Origin: a bacterium
GTDB lineage: Bacteria; BMS3Abin14
Direction of reading: 5' to 3'
Length of the DNA: 6,532 bases
Assembly: GCA_022865845.1 (NCBI GenBank)
Contig: JALHUC010000504.1
Location: 1 to 6,532, forward strand
Below, in pieces: positions 1 to 5,316 of this stretch. The first letter of the stretch is position 1; every line of letters starts with the position of its first letter. The position numbers and the translations under genes are program-made. The notes under the pieces were generated by a model. That model did not search any database, was not told the origin of the DNA, and worked only from the letters and a program-made list of their open reading frames with translations.

Positions 1-61
1 AAGTGCATTTGTCGGAAATCCCATTGTTCATGTTCCGGAACTTCTGGGTGTCGTAGATTAA
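1..61 (+). CDS. possible 3' tail of an upstream gene (partial, unidentified)
   Basis: The frame starting at base 2 is open from the left edge to a TAA at 59-61 and reads SAFVGNPIVHVPELLGVVD. This looks more protein-like than the other two forward frames, which give a Cys/Arg-rich string and a string ending at 53. Nineteen residues are too few to assign a family. The call rests only on composition and on there being no other explanation for the left edge. It could equally be noncoding. Confidence 0.35.
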   Translation, partial: SAFVGNPIVHVPELLGVVD

Positions 62-157
62 ATTGAGCTGTACCTGATGCAAACAGCCTGTTTTGAAGGG
101 GCAATCATATAAGCGATTGGATTCCGGATCATAGCTTTCACTCTGCCCGAAATGACA

Positions 158-186
158 GGGCAGGGTAATGGGTTTTGGGTTTGGGG
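158..186 (+). other. G-quadruplex-type motif (five G-tracts)
   Basis: Runs of at least three G occur at 158-160, 163-165, 170-172, 177-179 and 183-186, with loops of 2, 4, 4 and 3 bases. This satisfies the standard G3+N1-7 rule with one spare tract. Whether it folds or acts in the cell cannot be told from sequence. It lies about 245 bases upstream of the efflux gene start. Confidence 0.55.
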
Positions 187-196
187 TTGAAGGTTT

Positions 197-230
197 ATTC
201 TGCGTTCTACATTCTGCGTTCTACATTCCG
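197..230. repeat. 14-bp tandem repeat, 2.4 copies
   Basis: The unit ATTCTGCGTTCTAC occurs exactly at 197-210 and 211-224, followed by a partial third copy (ATTCCG, 225-230, one mismatch). The unit is itself built of two ATTCTGC/GTTCTAC half-units. Similar strings recur in the intergenic DNA of some Desulfobacterota, but that statement is from memory. Confidence 0.8.
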
Positions 231-240
231 AACTTACAAG

Positions 241-256
241 ACACCCCGACACCCCG
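241..256. repeat. 8-bp tandem repeat ACACCCCG x2
   Basis: Two exact copies of ACACCCCG lie at 241-248 and 249-256. Related CCCCGA words continue downstream to about 310, making a strand-asymmetric C-rich tract opposite in sense to the G-rich tract at 158-186. Confidence 0.7.
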
Positions 257-383
257 TTTCGTTCCGAAGGAACAGCTCTTACTCCCCGACATTCCTCACT
301 GGCCACCCCGAACCCTCTCTCATCCCTTGTCCTGCAAGTCCCTGTTGTTGTACGATTCATTTAAACCGGGGAGGGACCGCCGT

Positions 384-421
384 GGGCAACAGGCCGCTGC
401 CCTCTAACCTTTTTTGAAAGG
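384..421 (+). promoter_or_regulatory. candidate structured leader masking the ribosome binding site
   Basis: Two adjacent inverted repeats precede the efflux gene. GGGCA (384-388) can pair with TGCCC (398-402) around a 9-base loop. Directly after, CCTTT (408-412) can pair with AAAGG (417-421) around TTTG. The second stem would cover the Shine-Dalgarno sequence of the efflux gene, and the T-run at 410-415 could alternatively serve as a terminator tail for the first stem. Both stems are only 5 bp, so this may be chance. It does not match any riboswitch class that I can recall in full. Confidence 0.3.
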
Positions 422-422
422 A
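417..422 (+). promoter_or_regulatory. ribosome binding site that decides the efflux gene start
   Basis: AAAGGA lies 9 bases before the TTG at 432. The earlier in-frame TTG at 414 would overlap this element and has no purine-rich site before it, so 432 is preferred. Confidence 0.65.
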
Positions 423-431
423 TTTGGGATA

Positions 432-1376
432 TTGCACAACGAATCGATCGATCGATGGATCCACGATCACACATTCGGACAGGACCAGGCTACTGATGGG
501 GAAAGAAGGACCATTATCGTCATAGCTATAACTGCCTTGGTGATGGTGGTCGAGATCGCCTCGGGTTTTCTCTCCGGTTCCATGGCCCTCCTTGCCGACG
601 GCCTCCACATGGGGTCTCACGCCACTGCTTTAACCATAACGGCTTTCGCCTATTACTACACCCGCCGGCATGCCAGAGATAAACGCTTTAATTTCGGTAC
701 AGGAAAGATCAATTCTCTGGCAGGTTTCGCCAGCGCGATTTTACTTGTGGTGTTCGCACTTGTGATGGCGGTGGAGAGTATCAAGCGGCTGATCTCGCCA
801 GTTGCGATCATATTCGACATGGCGATCATTGTGGCCTTCCTTGGATTAGTGGTGAACGGTGCCTGCCTGTTCATCTTGAGAGGACGGGAAGATGACCATC
901 ATCACCAGGACGGTAATGAAATCCACGATCACGGCCATTGGCTTAAGCGAGATCACAACCTCTGGTCAGCATATCTGCACGTCCTGGCAGATACCCTTAC
1001 CTCCTTCCTTGCCATCATCGCGCTTCTCGCGGGGAAATACTTTGGGCAGGTATGGCTTGATCCCTTCATGGGTATTGTCGGGGCGCTCCTGGTGGCACGA
1101 TGGTCCTGGGGGCTGATCAAGGTATCCGCCCACGTTCTCCTGGACATGCAGGTACCTGAGTCTCTTAGTAGGAGGGTGAAAGAAGCCATCGAATTGGCGG
1201 ATGGCAACCGGGTGAGTGATCAGCACATCTGGGCAATCGGGCCGGGTATTTACGCGGCCGAGATCGCTGTCGTTACGAGAAAACCCAGACCGCCTGACAC
1301 TTACTGGGATCTGCTCCCGGACGACCTGGGCCTCGTCCATTTCACAGTTGAGGTTCATGCCTGTCCAGAAACCTGA
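432..1376 (+). CDS. dmeF: DmeF-type cation diffusion facilitator (Co2+/Ni2+ efflux transporter)
   Basis: This is an inner-membrane proton antiporter that should export divalent metals, most likely cobalt and nickel, from the cytoplasm. The 314-residue protein is normal length for the family. The N-terminus (MHNESIDRWIHDHTF) resembles DmeF, followed by ERRT and six membrane segments. The segment 2 metal site reads H59-MGS-H63 (within LLADGLHMGSH) and segment 5 reads H183-VLA-D187. The HxxxH form in segment 2 differs from the HxxxD of zinc exporters such as ZitB. A His-rich cytoplasmic loop (His 156-158, 165, 167, 169) lies between segments 4 and 5. The C-terminal domain keeps HIWAIGPG and ends TVEVHACPET. 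The start is TTG at 432 (good ribosome binding site, family-like MH start); 414 is the longer alternative. No dmeR/rcnR-type repressor gene is visible beside it. Family is secure; metal choice is inferred. Confidence 0.88.
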   Translation: MHNESIDRWIHDHTFGQDQATDGERRTIIVIAITALVMVVEIASGFLSGSMALLADGLHMGSHATALTITAFAYYYTRRHARDKRFNFGTGKINSLAGFASAILLVVFALVMAVESIKRLISPVAIIFDMAIIVAFLGLVVNGACLFILRGREDDHHHQDGNEIHDHGHWLKRDHNLWSAYLHVLADTLTSFLAIIALLAGKYFGQVWLDPFMGIVGALLVARWSWGLIKVSAHVLLDMQVPESLSRRVKEAIELADGNRVSDQHIWAIGPGIYAAEIAVVTRKPRPPDTYWDLLPDDLGLVHFTVEVHACPET

Positions 1377-1512
1377 TTAGCGTATCTTGGATTTTTAACT
1401 TTTTTCAAGGGGAACCAATGGTGTCCGAGTGTGAATTTTCGCATATAAAAGTTATTCAGCTGGATATGGTACGATTCGCACTCCGGAACCACTGATTTTA
1501 AAGGAAAGATAG

Positions 1513-2649
1513 ATGAATCCCATTGTCGACCCCAGAGATTTTCCAGCAAGCAGCAAGTGTACATATCTGAATGCCGCCAACGTCTCCTTGATGTACCAGG
1601 GCGCTGAAAAAGCTGTCATTGAATGGCAAAAAGACCTTGCTGAAAACGGCAGTATAAACTTTGATGAAACTGCTGAAGCGGCCGTATTCGGTGACTTGCA
1701 TCGCGCCTCCGCACGTCTTTTTAACGCCCGGCCCGAGGATATTGCAGTAGGCTCCAGCGCAACGGAGCTTATCAGTTCCCTGGCATGGGCGGTCGCCCCT
1801 GAGTCCGGGACCAATGTGGTCAGCACGGATATCGTCTTTCCAAGTACAATTTATCCCTGGCTACGCGTGGCAAGGCACACGAATTGTGAGGTCAGGCTCG
1901 CTGAAGGCAAAAACAGCTACACTGATCCGGATGATGTGATCCGACTGATCGATGATCGTACTGCTGTTGTGTGCGTTTCACACGTTGAATACAGCGGCGG
2001 ACAGCGCTATGAACTTAAAGAACTGGCTGGCGTGGCGCATGATCATGGCGCCCTCCTGGTGGTTGATGCGACCCAGTCTGCCGGCGCCATACCGATCGAT
2101 GCAACAGCCAGTGGTGTGGATGCCCTGGTCACCGGCGGCTACAAGTGGCTTTGCGGACCGTTCGGTGCGGCAGTGATGTATCTCGCACCTCATCTGCAGG
2201 ATCAACTGGACCCGGGACTCGTAGGATTTCGCAGTCATAAAGACATGTGGGATCTTCGGGCGGACCGGCTTGAGTTCCCGGCAACGGCACAGCGCTTTGA
2301 GTGCAGTACAATGGCTTTTGGCTGTGCCATAGGCTTGGCGCGTTCGATAGAATTTATCGTGGATGTCGGTGTGGAGCGCATTTTTTCGTACAATAAGTAT
2401 CTGGCTAATTTGTTGATCGAGGGCCTTCAAGAGCGGAACGTGGAAATTGTCTCGCCTCATAATGAGGCGGAGCGGACATCCATTGTGGCTGCACGGTTTC
2501 CGGGGAAGGATCCGGGGGAAGTCGCTCGAAAGCTCAAAGCGGCCAGCGTCATGGTCTCAGCGAGGAAGGATTTTGTCAGATTCTCGCCCCACCTTTACAA
2601 TCAGTCGGCTGATATTCAACGAACTTTGGACAGGCTCGATGAGCTATGA
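1513..2649 (+). CDS. class V-fold PLP-dependent aminotransferase/lyase-like enzyme
   Basis: This is a 378-residue cytoplasmic enzyme of fold-type I, class V (the cysteine desulfurase, isopenicillin-N epimerase and kynureninase superfamily). Visible landmarks are the N-terminal YLNAANVSL motif (18-26), the phosphate-binding GSSATE (80-85), SHVEYSGGQ (156-164), VVDATQSAG with Asp185 for the pyridine nitrogen and Gln188, and GGYKWLCGPFG with Lys211 as the PLP Schiff-base lysine. The C-terminal part ends with VRFSPHLYN. The mobile-loop Cys of SufS/NifS desulfurases is absent from the corresponding region, so desulfurase activity is unlikely; an aminotransferase, epimerase or selenocysteine-lyase-like reaction is possible. 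AAAGGA at 1500-1505 lies 7 bases before the ATG and fixes the start. The gene stands alone, 136 bp after the efflux gene and about 200 bp before the next. Superfamily is secure; substrate is unknown. Confidence 0.87.
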   Translation: MNPIVDPRDFPASSKCTYLNAANVSLMYQGAEKAVIEWQKDLAENGSINFDETAEAAVFGDLHRASARLFNARPEDIAVGSSATELISSLAWAVAPESGTNVVSTDIVFPSTIYPWLRVARHTNCEVRLAEGKNSYTDPDDVIRLIDDRTAVVCVSHVEYSGGQRYELKELAGVAHDHGALLVVDATQSAGAIPIDATASGVDALVTGGYKWLCGPFGAAVMYLAPHLQDQLDPGLVGFRSHKDMWDLRADRLEFPATAQRFECSTMAFGCAIGLARSIEFIVDVGVERIFSYNKYLANLLIEGLQERNVEIVSPHNEAERTSIVAARFPGKDPGEVARKLKAASVMVSARKDFVRFSPHLYNQSADIQRTLDRLDEL

Positions 2650-2852
2650 CCATCCTGGCTTCTTGGGGTCAGGCCGGGAATTTGGCAATAGGCATACCCA
2701 AAACAAGTTAATAAGGAACTTCTGGGGGCCTACCACTGGATTTTAGTCTGGCGACAGCTCGCGCCGACCCAAAGATGTAATATTTCAGCACTATCCAAAC
2801 AAGAATGTTTCCCTCCTTTAACAAATCTGTTTAAATACCCATATGAAACCAG

Positions 2853-2859
2853 AAAAGGA
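2853..2859 (+). promoter_or_regulatory. ribosome binding site supporting a GTG start
   Basis: AAAAGGA ends 4 bases before the GTG at 2864. The in-frame ATG at 2843 is preceded by T/A-rich sequence with no Shine-Dalgarno-like purines. The GTG start also gives an N-terminus (MREFTTKELAEYDGKDG) that matches the usual beginning of this cytochrome b5-like family. The spacing is on the short side. Confidence 0.5.
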
Positions 2860-2863
2860 CAAA

Positions 2864-3604
2864 GTGCGAGAGTTTACGACAAAGGAACTGGCCGAATACG
2901 ACGGCAAGGATGGTAAACCGGTTTACGTCGCCTTCGGTGGTACGGTTTATGACGTGTCTAAAAGTGCCCTGTGGAACAAAGGGTCGCACTTCAGGAGGCA
3001 TTTGCCAGGTACGGATCTTTCCGACCAGTTGGGATGCGCCCCACACGGAGCGGATGTCCTGGACCGGCCAGGCATCGAAGCCGTCGGATCTCTTATAACA
3101 AGGCCTGCTGAAGACCCCATACCGCCTCTGCTGGCAGCCATTTACCGGAGGTTCCCCTTCCTTCGTCGGCACACCCATCCGGCATCCGTTCATTTCCCCA
3201 TAGCGTTTCTCACTGCGGCGAGCGCTTTTACCCTTATTGACCTTCTGTTGCCGGATCTTTTTGGTATGGACCATGAGAAAACGGCCTTTTTAATGCTGGT
3301 TCTCGCCTCGTTATTCACACCCATCACCATCGCCACAGGTGTGCTCAGCTGGAGGGTGAACTATCAGTTAAGGCAGTACAAGCGCATCCGGAATCTCATT
3401 GGCCTGTCGGCTGTCATCCTGCTGTTGGAAGTGGTCTGTCTGTTTATTCGGGTTCCGGGTCCGGTTAAGCCGGAGGGGATGGGCCTGGTATATTATGGTT
3501 CCATGCTTCTCATGGGACCGCTGGCAGGTATCACCGGGTACAACGGAGGACAGATGGTCTTCCCAACCCTAAAGATAGGCAGTTTGAACAGACCCCACCT
3601 TTGA
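2864..3604 (+). CDS. cytochrome b5-like haem domain fused to DUF2231 membrane domain
   Basis: This 246-residue protein has two parts. Residues 1-80 form a cytochrome b5-like haem/steroid-binding domain: EFTTKELAEYDGKDGKPVYV, then GTVYDVSKSALW, and candidate haem-ligand histidines at 42, 46 (RHLPGTDL, the position of the classical HPGG) and 61 (APHGADVL). Residues 100-240 match the DUF2231 pattern, opening with HTHPASVHFPIAFL (His 103, 105, 110), with four predicted membrane helices near 109-129, 140-161, 177-196 and 206-226, and the conserved TGVLSW between helices 2 and 3. There is no signal peptide, so the haem domain probably faces the cytoplasm. A role in membrane electron transfer or haem binding is inferred; no substrate is known. 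Start chosen at GTG 2864 on ribosome binding site and homology; ATG 2843 would add seven residues. It is not in an obvious operon. Confidence 0.85.
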   Translation: MREFTTKELAEYDGKDGKPVYVAFGGTVYDVSKSALWNKGSHFRRHLPGTDLSDQLGCAPHGADVLDRPGIEAVGSLITRPAEDPIPPLLAAIYRRFPFLRRHTHPASVHFPIAFLTAASAFTLIDLLLPDLFGMDHEKTAFLMLVLASLFTPITIATGVLSWRVNYQLRQYKRIRNLIGLSAVILLLEVVCLFIRVPGPVKPEGMGLVYYGSMLLMGPLAGITGYNGGQMVFPTLKIGSLNRPHL

Positions 3605-3698
3605 AATTGAATGATCACAGTGTCGGAGCCATTGGGGACAGGCAACCTCTGGGGGCAGAGCTCTGATTCTTTCACCTTCGCCATCAGCCGTCGCCAAA

Positions 3699-3730
3699 GC
3701 TATGGCTGACAAGAGGCTATGGTGGACAAG
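3699..3730. repeat. imperfect 15-bp tandem pair, period 17
   Basis: GCTATGGCTGACAAG (3699-3713) and GCTATGGTGGACAAG (3716-3730) agree at 13 of 15 positions. Together with the preceding CCTTCGCC and GTCGCCAA they resemble extragenic repeats of the 'GGCTACGGCGGACAAG' type. That resemblance is from memory. Confidence 0.6.
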
Positions 3731-3801
3731 CAGGTTTTATCAAACCAGGATTCTATATTTACTTTGCGAAACTTAGCGTCCTTTGCGGTTAATTAGCTCT
3801 G

Positions 3802-3882
3802 ATCGCTTTTATAGCAACTGGCCCTTACCCAGCTTACCGGTTTCCTCTGCCTGCCCTGAGTCCCGCTGTTAGCGGGATCGAA
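3802..3882. repeat. diverged intergenic repeat, copy 1 (with hairpin)
   Basis: The left part (3802-3832) matches 3914-3944 at 27 of 31 positions, around the core ATAGCAACTGGCC. The right part contains CTGCCTGCCCTGA (3847-3859), repeated exactly at 3989-4001. It ends with a perfect 7-bp hairpin, TCCCGCT-GTT-AGCGGGA (3861-3877), followed by TCGAAGGG. This is typical of a REP-like extragenic palindrome. Confidence 0.65.
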
Positions 3883-3913
3883 GGGTGCCCTCTGAGCCTT
3901 GTGGTGAAAAAAC

Positions 3914-4016
3914 ATCGCCGTCATAGCAACTGGCCTTTACCCAGATCTCTGGTTGCGGTGCCTGCGCCCTATCAGTGGGCCTGTCTGCCTGCCTGCCCTG
4001 ACCCCTTTCGATCCCG
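3914..4016. repeat. diverged intergenic repeat, copy 2 (30 bp longer)
   Basis: The same two blocks as in copy 1 occur here, but they are 30 bp further apart (offset 112 for the first block, 142 for the second). A short CTGC run (3985-3996) lies just before the second block. Copy 2 ends with TTCGATCCCG (4007-4016), the exact reverse complement of 3873-3882 in copy 1, so the two copies also form a long-range inverted repeat at their right ends. Confidence 0.6.
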
Positions 4017-4033
4017 GTTGAATGAAAACAGCA

Positions 4034-4093
4034 ACCCTGACAGGGTGAACTTAACATATTGTAATGATGTGCCAAAAATGCCATCATATTGTA
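4034..4093 (+). promoter_or_regulatory. candidate operator/promoter region of the binding-protein/sensor pair
   Basis: Three ordered elements lie 50-110 bases before the binding-protein gene. First is a perfect 13-bp palindrome, ACCCTG-A-CAGGGT (4034-4046). Second is an exact direct repeat of CATATTGTA (4055-4063 and 4085-4093), 30 bp apart. Third is ATGATG (4064-4069) facing CATCAT (4082-4087). A weak -35/-10 pair, TTAACA (4051-4056) and AAAAAT (4074-4079) with 17-bp spacing, falls inside. The arrangement suits a regulated promoter, but no specific regulator can be named. Confidence 0.3.
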
Positions 4094-4144
4094 TCTGTGC
4101 CCGGATGAGACTTGGCATTCCAGCTTTTTTAAGAGGTTAATGAA

Positions 4145-5311
4145 ATGAAAAAAAGTCGGATGTTTTGCATCAGAATCCTTATCGTGGTCCTGGTCCTTTT
4201 CCCTGCCATACCGGTCAGGGGAGCCGATCCCATTCGGATCGGAGTAGCCCTGGGTCTTACAGGTAAATATTCGCCCATCGGGCAGATGCAGCGGGACGCG
4301 TACATTCTGTGGGAAGATCACGTCAACGCTGAGGGGGGTCTTCTGGGCAGGCCTGTGGAAATGCTCATTCTCGACGACAGGAGCGATAAGGCTACAGCGG
4401 TCCGCCAGTATCAAAGGCTAATGGATGAGGAGAAGGTGGACATGGTTTTCGGTCCCTATTCCAGCGAACTGACCGACGCCATTCTTAAGATCACCGCTGA
4501 ACACAATTACCCGCTCCTGGCATGTGGTGCCGCCTCCGAGACCCTCTGGCAGCAGGGGTACACAAACATCTTCGGCGTGTACACCCCGGCCGGGAGGTAT
4601 ACGCTGGGATTTCTGGAGATGCTGACCGTAAGCGGGGTCGATAAATTGGCCATCGTCTCGGCCGACGATGCCTTCTCCCGCAGCATCGCTGAGGGGGCAC
4701 GCAAGTGGGCCGACCGCTTTGACCGTAAGATCCAGTTCACCAAGGTGTTCGAAAAGGGTCGAAAGGACCTGGACGACATCGCCAAACAGGCCATGGATTC
4801 CGGCGCCCAGGTACTTCTCATGGCCGGCCACTTCGATGAAGCGGTAAACATGAAAAACGCCCTATTGAGGACAGGGTGGAATCCGAAGGCCTATTACGCT
4901 TCCGTTGGACCGGCCCTGGACAAATATTTGGATGCGGTCGGAACTGAGGCCCAGGGCACCTTTTCTTCCTCCCAGTGGGAATACCACCCCAGCCTGCCCT
5001 ATCCGGGCGCCAAGATGTTTTATGAGTCGTTCGTCGAAAAATTCGGTTTCACACCCTCCTACCAGGCCACCACAGCCTACGCCTGCGGGATCATCCTCGG
5101 CAAGGCCATAGACAGGGCCGGTTCGCTGAACAGAGGAAAGGTGGGGGAGATGCTTTCCACCATGGACACCATGAGCCCACTCGGAAGGTATGGGGTGGAC
5201 CACTCCGGTATGCAGTACCGTCAGTTCTCCCTCATCGTCCAGTGGCAGGACGGTAAAAAAGAGATCGTCTGGCCCAAGGAACTGCGAACAGCCGACCCCC
5301 TTTTCCAATAG
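4145..5311 (+). CDS. LivK-like periplasmic substrate-binding protein (type I fold), probably serving a sensor
   Basis: This 388-residue protein belongs to the branched-chain amino acid/amide binding family (Peripla_BP_6, LivJ/LivK type) and is of normal length. A Sec signal peptide covers residues 1-26 (MKKSR, a hydrophobic core, then PVRG before ADPIRIG); no lipobox Cys follows. The mature protein opens IRIGVALGLTGKYSPIGQ, then GGLLGRPVE (64-72) and DD (77-78). GPYSS (103-107) and LLACGAAS (124-131) are the usual ligand-contact loops. The C-terminus has the family ending with VQWQDGK and VWPKELRTADP. AAGAGG (4131-4136) is 8 bases before the ATG. No permease or ATPase gene is visible, and a membrane sensor starts 5 bases after the stop, so it probably delivers a ligand signal rather than substrate for uptake. 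The ligand is unknown; an amino acid or other small organic molecule is likely from the family. Confidence 0.9.
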   Translation: MKKSRMFCIRILIVVLVLFPAIPVRGADPIRIGVALGLTGKYSPIGQMQRDAYILWEDHVNAEGGLLGRPVEMLILDDRSDKATAVRQYQRLMDEEKVDMVFGPYSSELTDAILKITAEHNYPLLACGAASETLWQQGYTNIFGVYTPAGRYTLGFLEMLTVSGVDKLAIVSADDAFSRSIAEGARKWADRFDRKIQFTKVFEKGRKDLDDIAKQAMDSGAQVLLMAGHFDEAVNMKNALLRTGWNPKAYYASVGPALDKYLDAVGTEAQGTFSSSQWEYHPSLPYPGAKMFYESFVEKFGFTPSYQATTAYACGIILGKAIDRAGSLNRGKVGEMLSTMDTMSPLGRYGVDHSGMQYRQFSLIVQWQDGKKEIVWPKELRTADPLFQ

Positions 5312-5316
5312 AGACG

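Larger units (their letters stand above)
62..416. other. noncoding, repeat-bearing intergenic region upstream of the cation efflux gene
   Basis: I find no credible gene here. The open frames on both strands are low-complexity translations of repeats with no recognisable domain and no good ribosome binding site. From left to right the stretch holds a degenerate GGATTCC...AATGACA element (119-157), of a kind often seen as decayed extragenic repeats; a run of five G-tracts (158-186); a 14-bp tandem repeat (197-230); an 8-bp tandem repeat in a C-rich tract (241-256); and further CCCCGA words up to about 310. A short structured leader sits next to the following gene. No convincing -35/-10 pair was found. 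Confidence 0.6.
3605..4033. other. noncoding region made of degenerate intergenic repeats
   Basis: No supportable gene lies here; the open frames seen are translations of repeats without domains. It contains a short ambiguous hairpin (CTCTG 3647-3651 with CAGAG 3656-3660), a 15-bp near-tandem pair (3699-3730), a CTTTGCG...CTTTGCGGTTAA element (3762-3792) and a pair of larger diverged repeats (3802-3882 and 3914-4016). The texture is that of REP-like elements that have decayed, as often found between operons. No clear terminator follows the cytochrome b5-like gene. Confidence 0.6.

Noticed and set aside
81..94. Palindrome AAACAG-C-CTGTTT as a terminator of an upstream gene
   Set aside because: Only a 5-bp A/T-rich stem is possible and no T-run follows.
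58..360. 100-residue open frame on the minus strand
   Set aside because: It is a translation of the tandem and C-rich repeats; there is no ribosome binding site, domain or protein-like composition.
361..410. NiCo (czcD-type) riboswitch before the metal exporter
   Set aside because: GGGACC and GGCAACAG strings resemble parts of that class, but I could not find the four-way junction or the repeated conserved elements in order. A covariance-model search would settle it.
443..461. ATCGATCGATCGAT run inside the exporter gene start as a regulatory repeat
   Set aside because: It encodes the ordinary ESIDRWIHDH N-terminus and is short enough to be chance.
3647..3672. Intrinsic terminator after the cytochrome b5-like gene
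   Set aside because: The stem is only 5 bp with competing pairings (CAGAGCTCTG) and lacks a real T-run.
4112..4126. Sigma-54 promoter TTGGCAT...GCTTTTTT before the binding-protein gene
   Set aside because: The GG and GC elements are 9 bases apart (4114 and 4123) rather than the required 12, so it does not fit.
3901..4140. 79-residue plus-strand frame in the intergenic region
   Set aside because: It translates copy 2 of the REP-like repeat, starts with GTG without a ribosome binding site, and resembles nothing known.
3869..4414. 181-residue minus-strand frame across the repeat region into the binding-protein gene
   Set aside because: It overlaps the signal peptide and N-terminus of a well-supported gene on the other strand and is His/Cys/Pro-rich without a domain.
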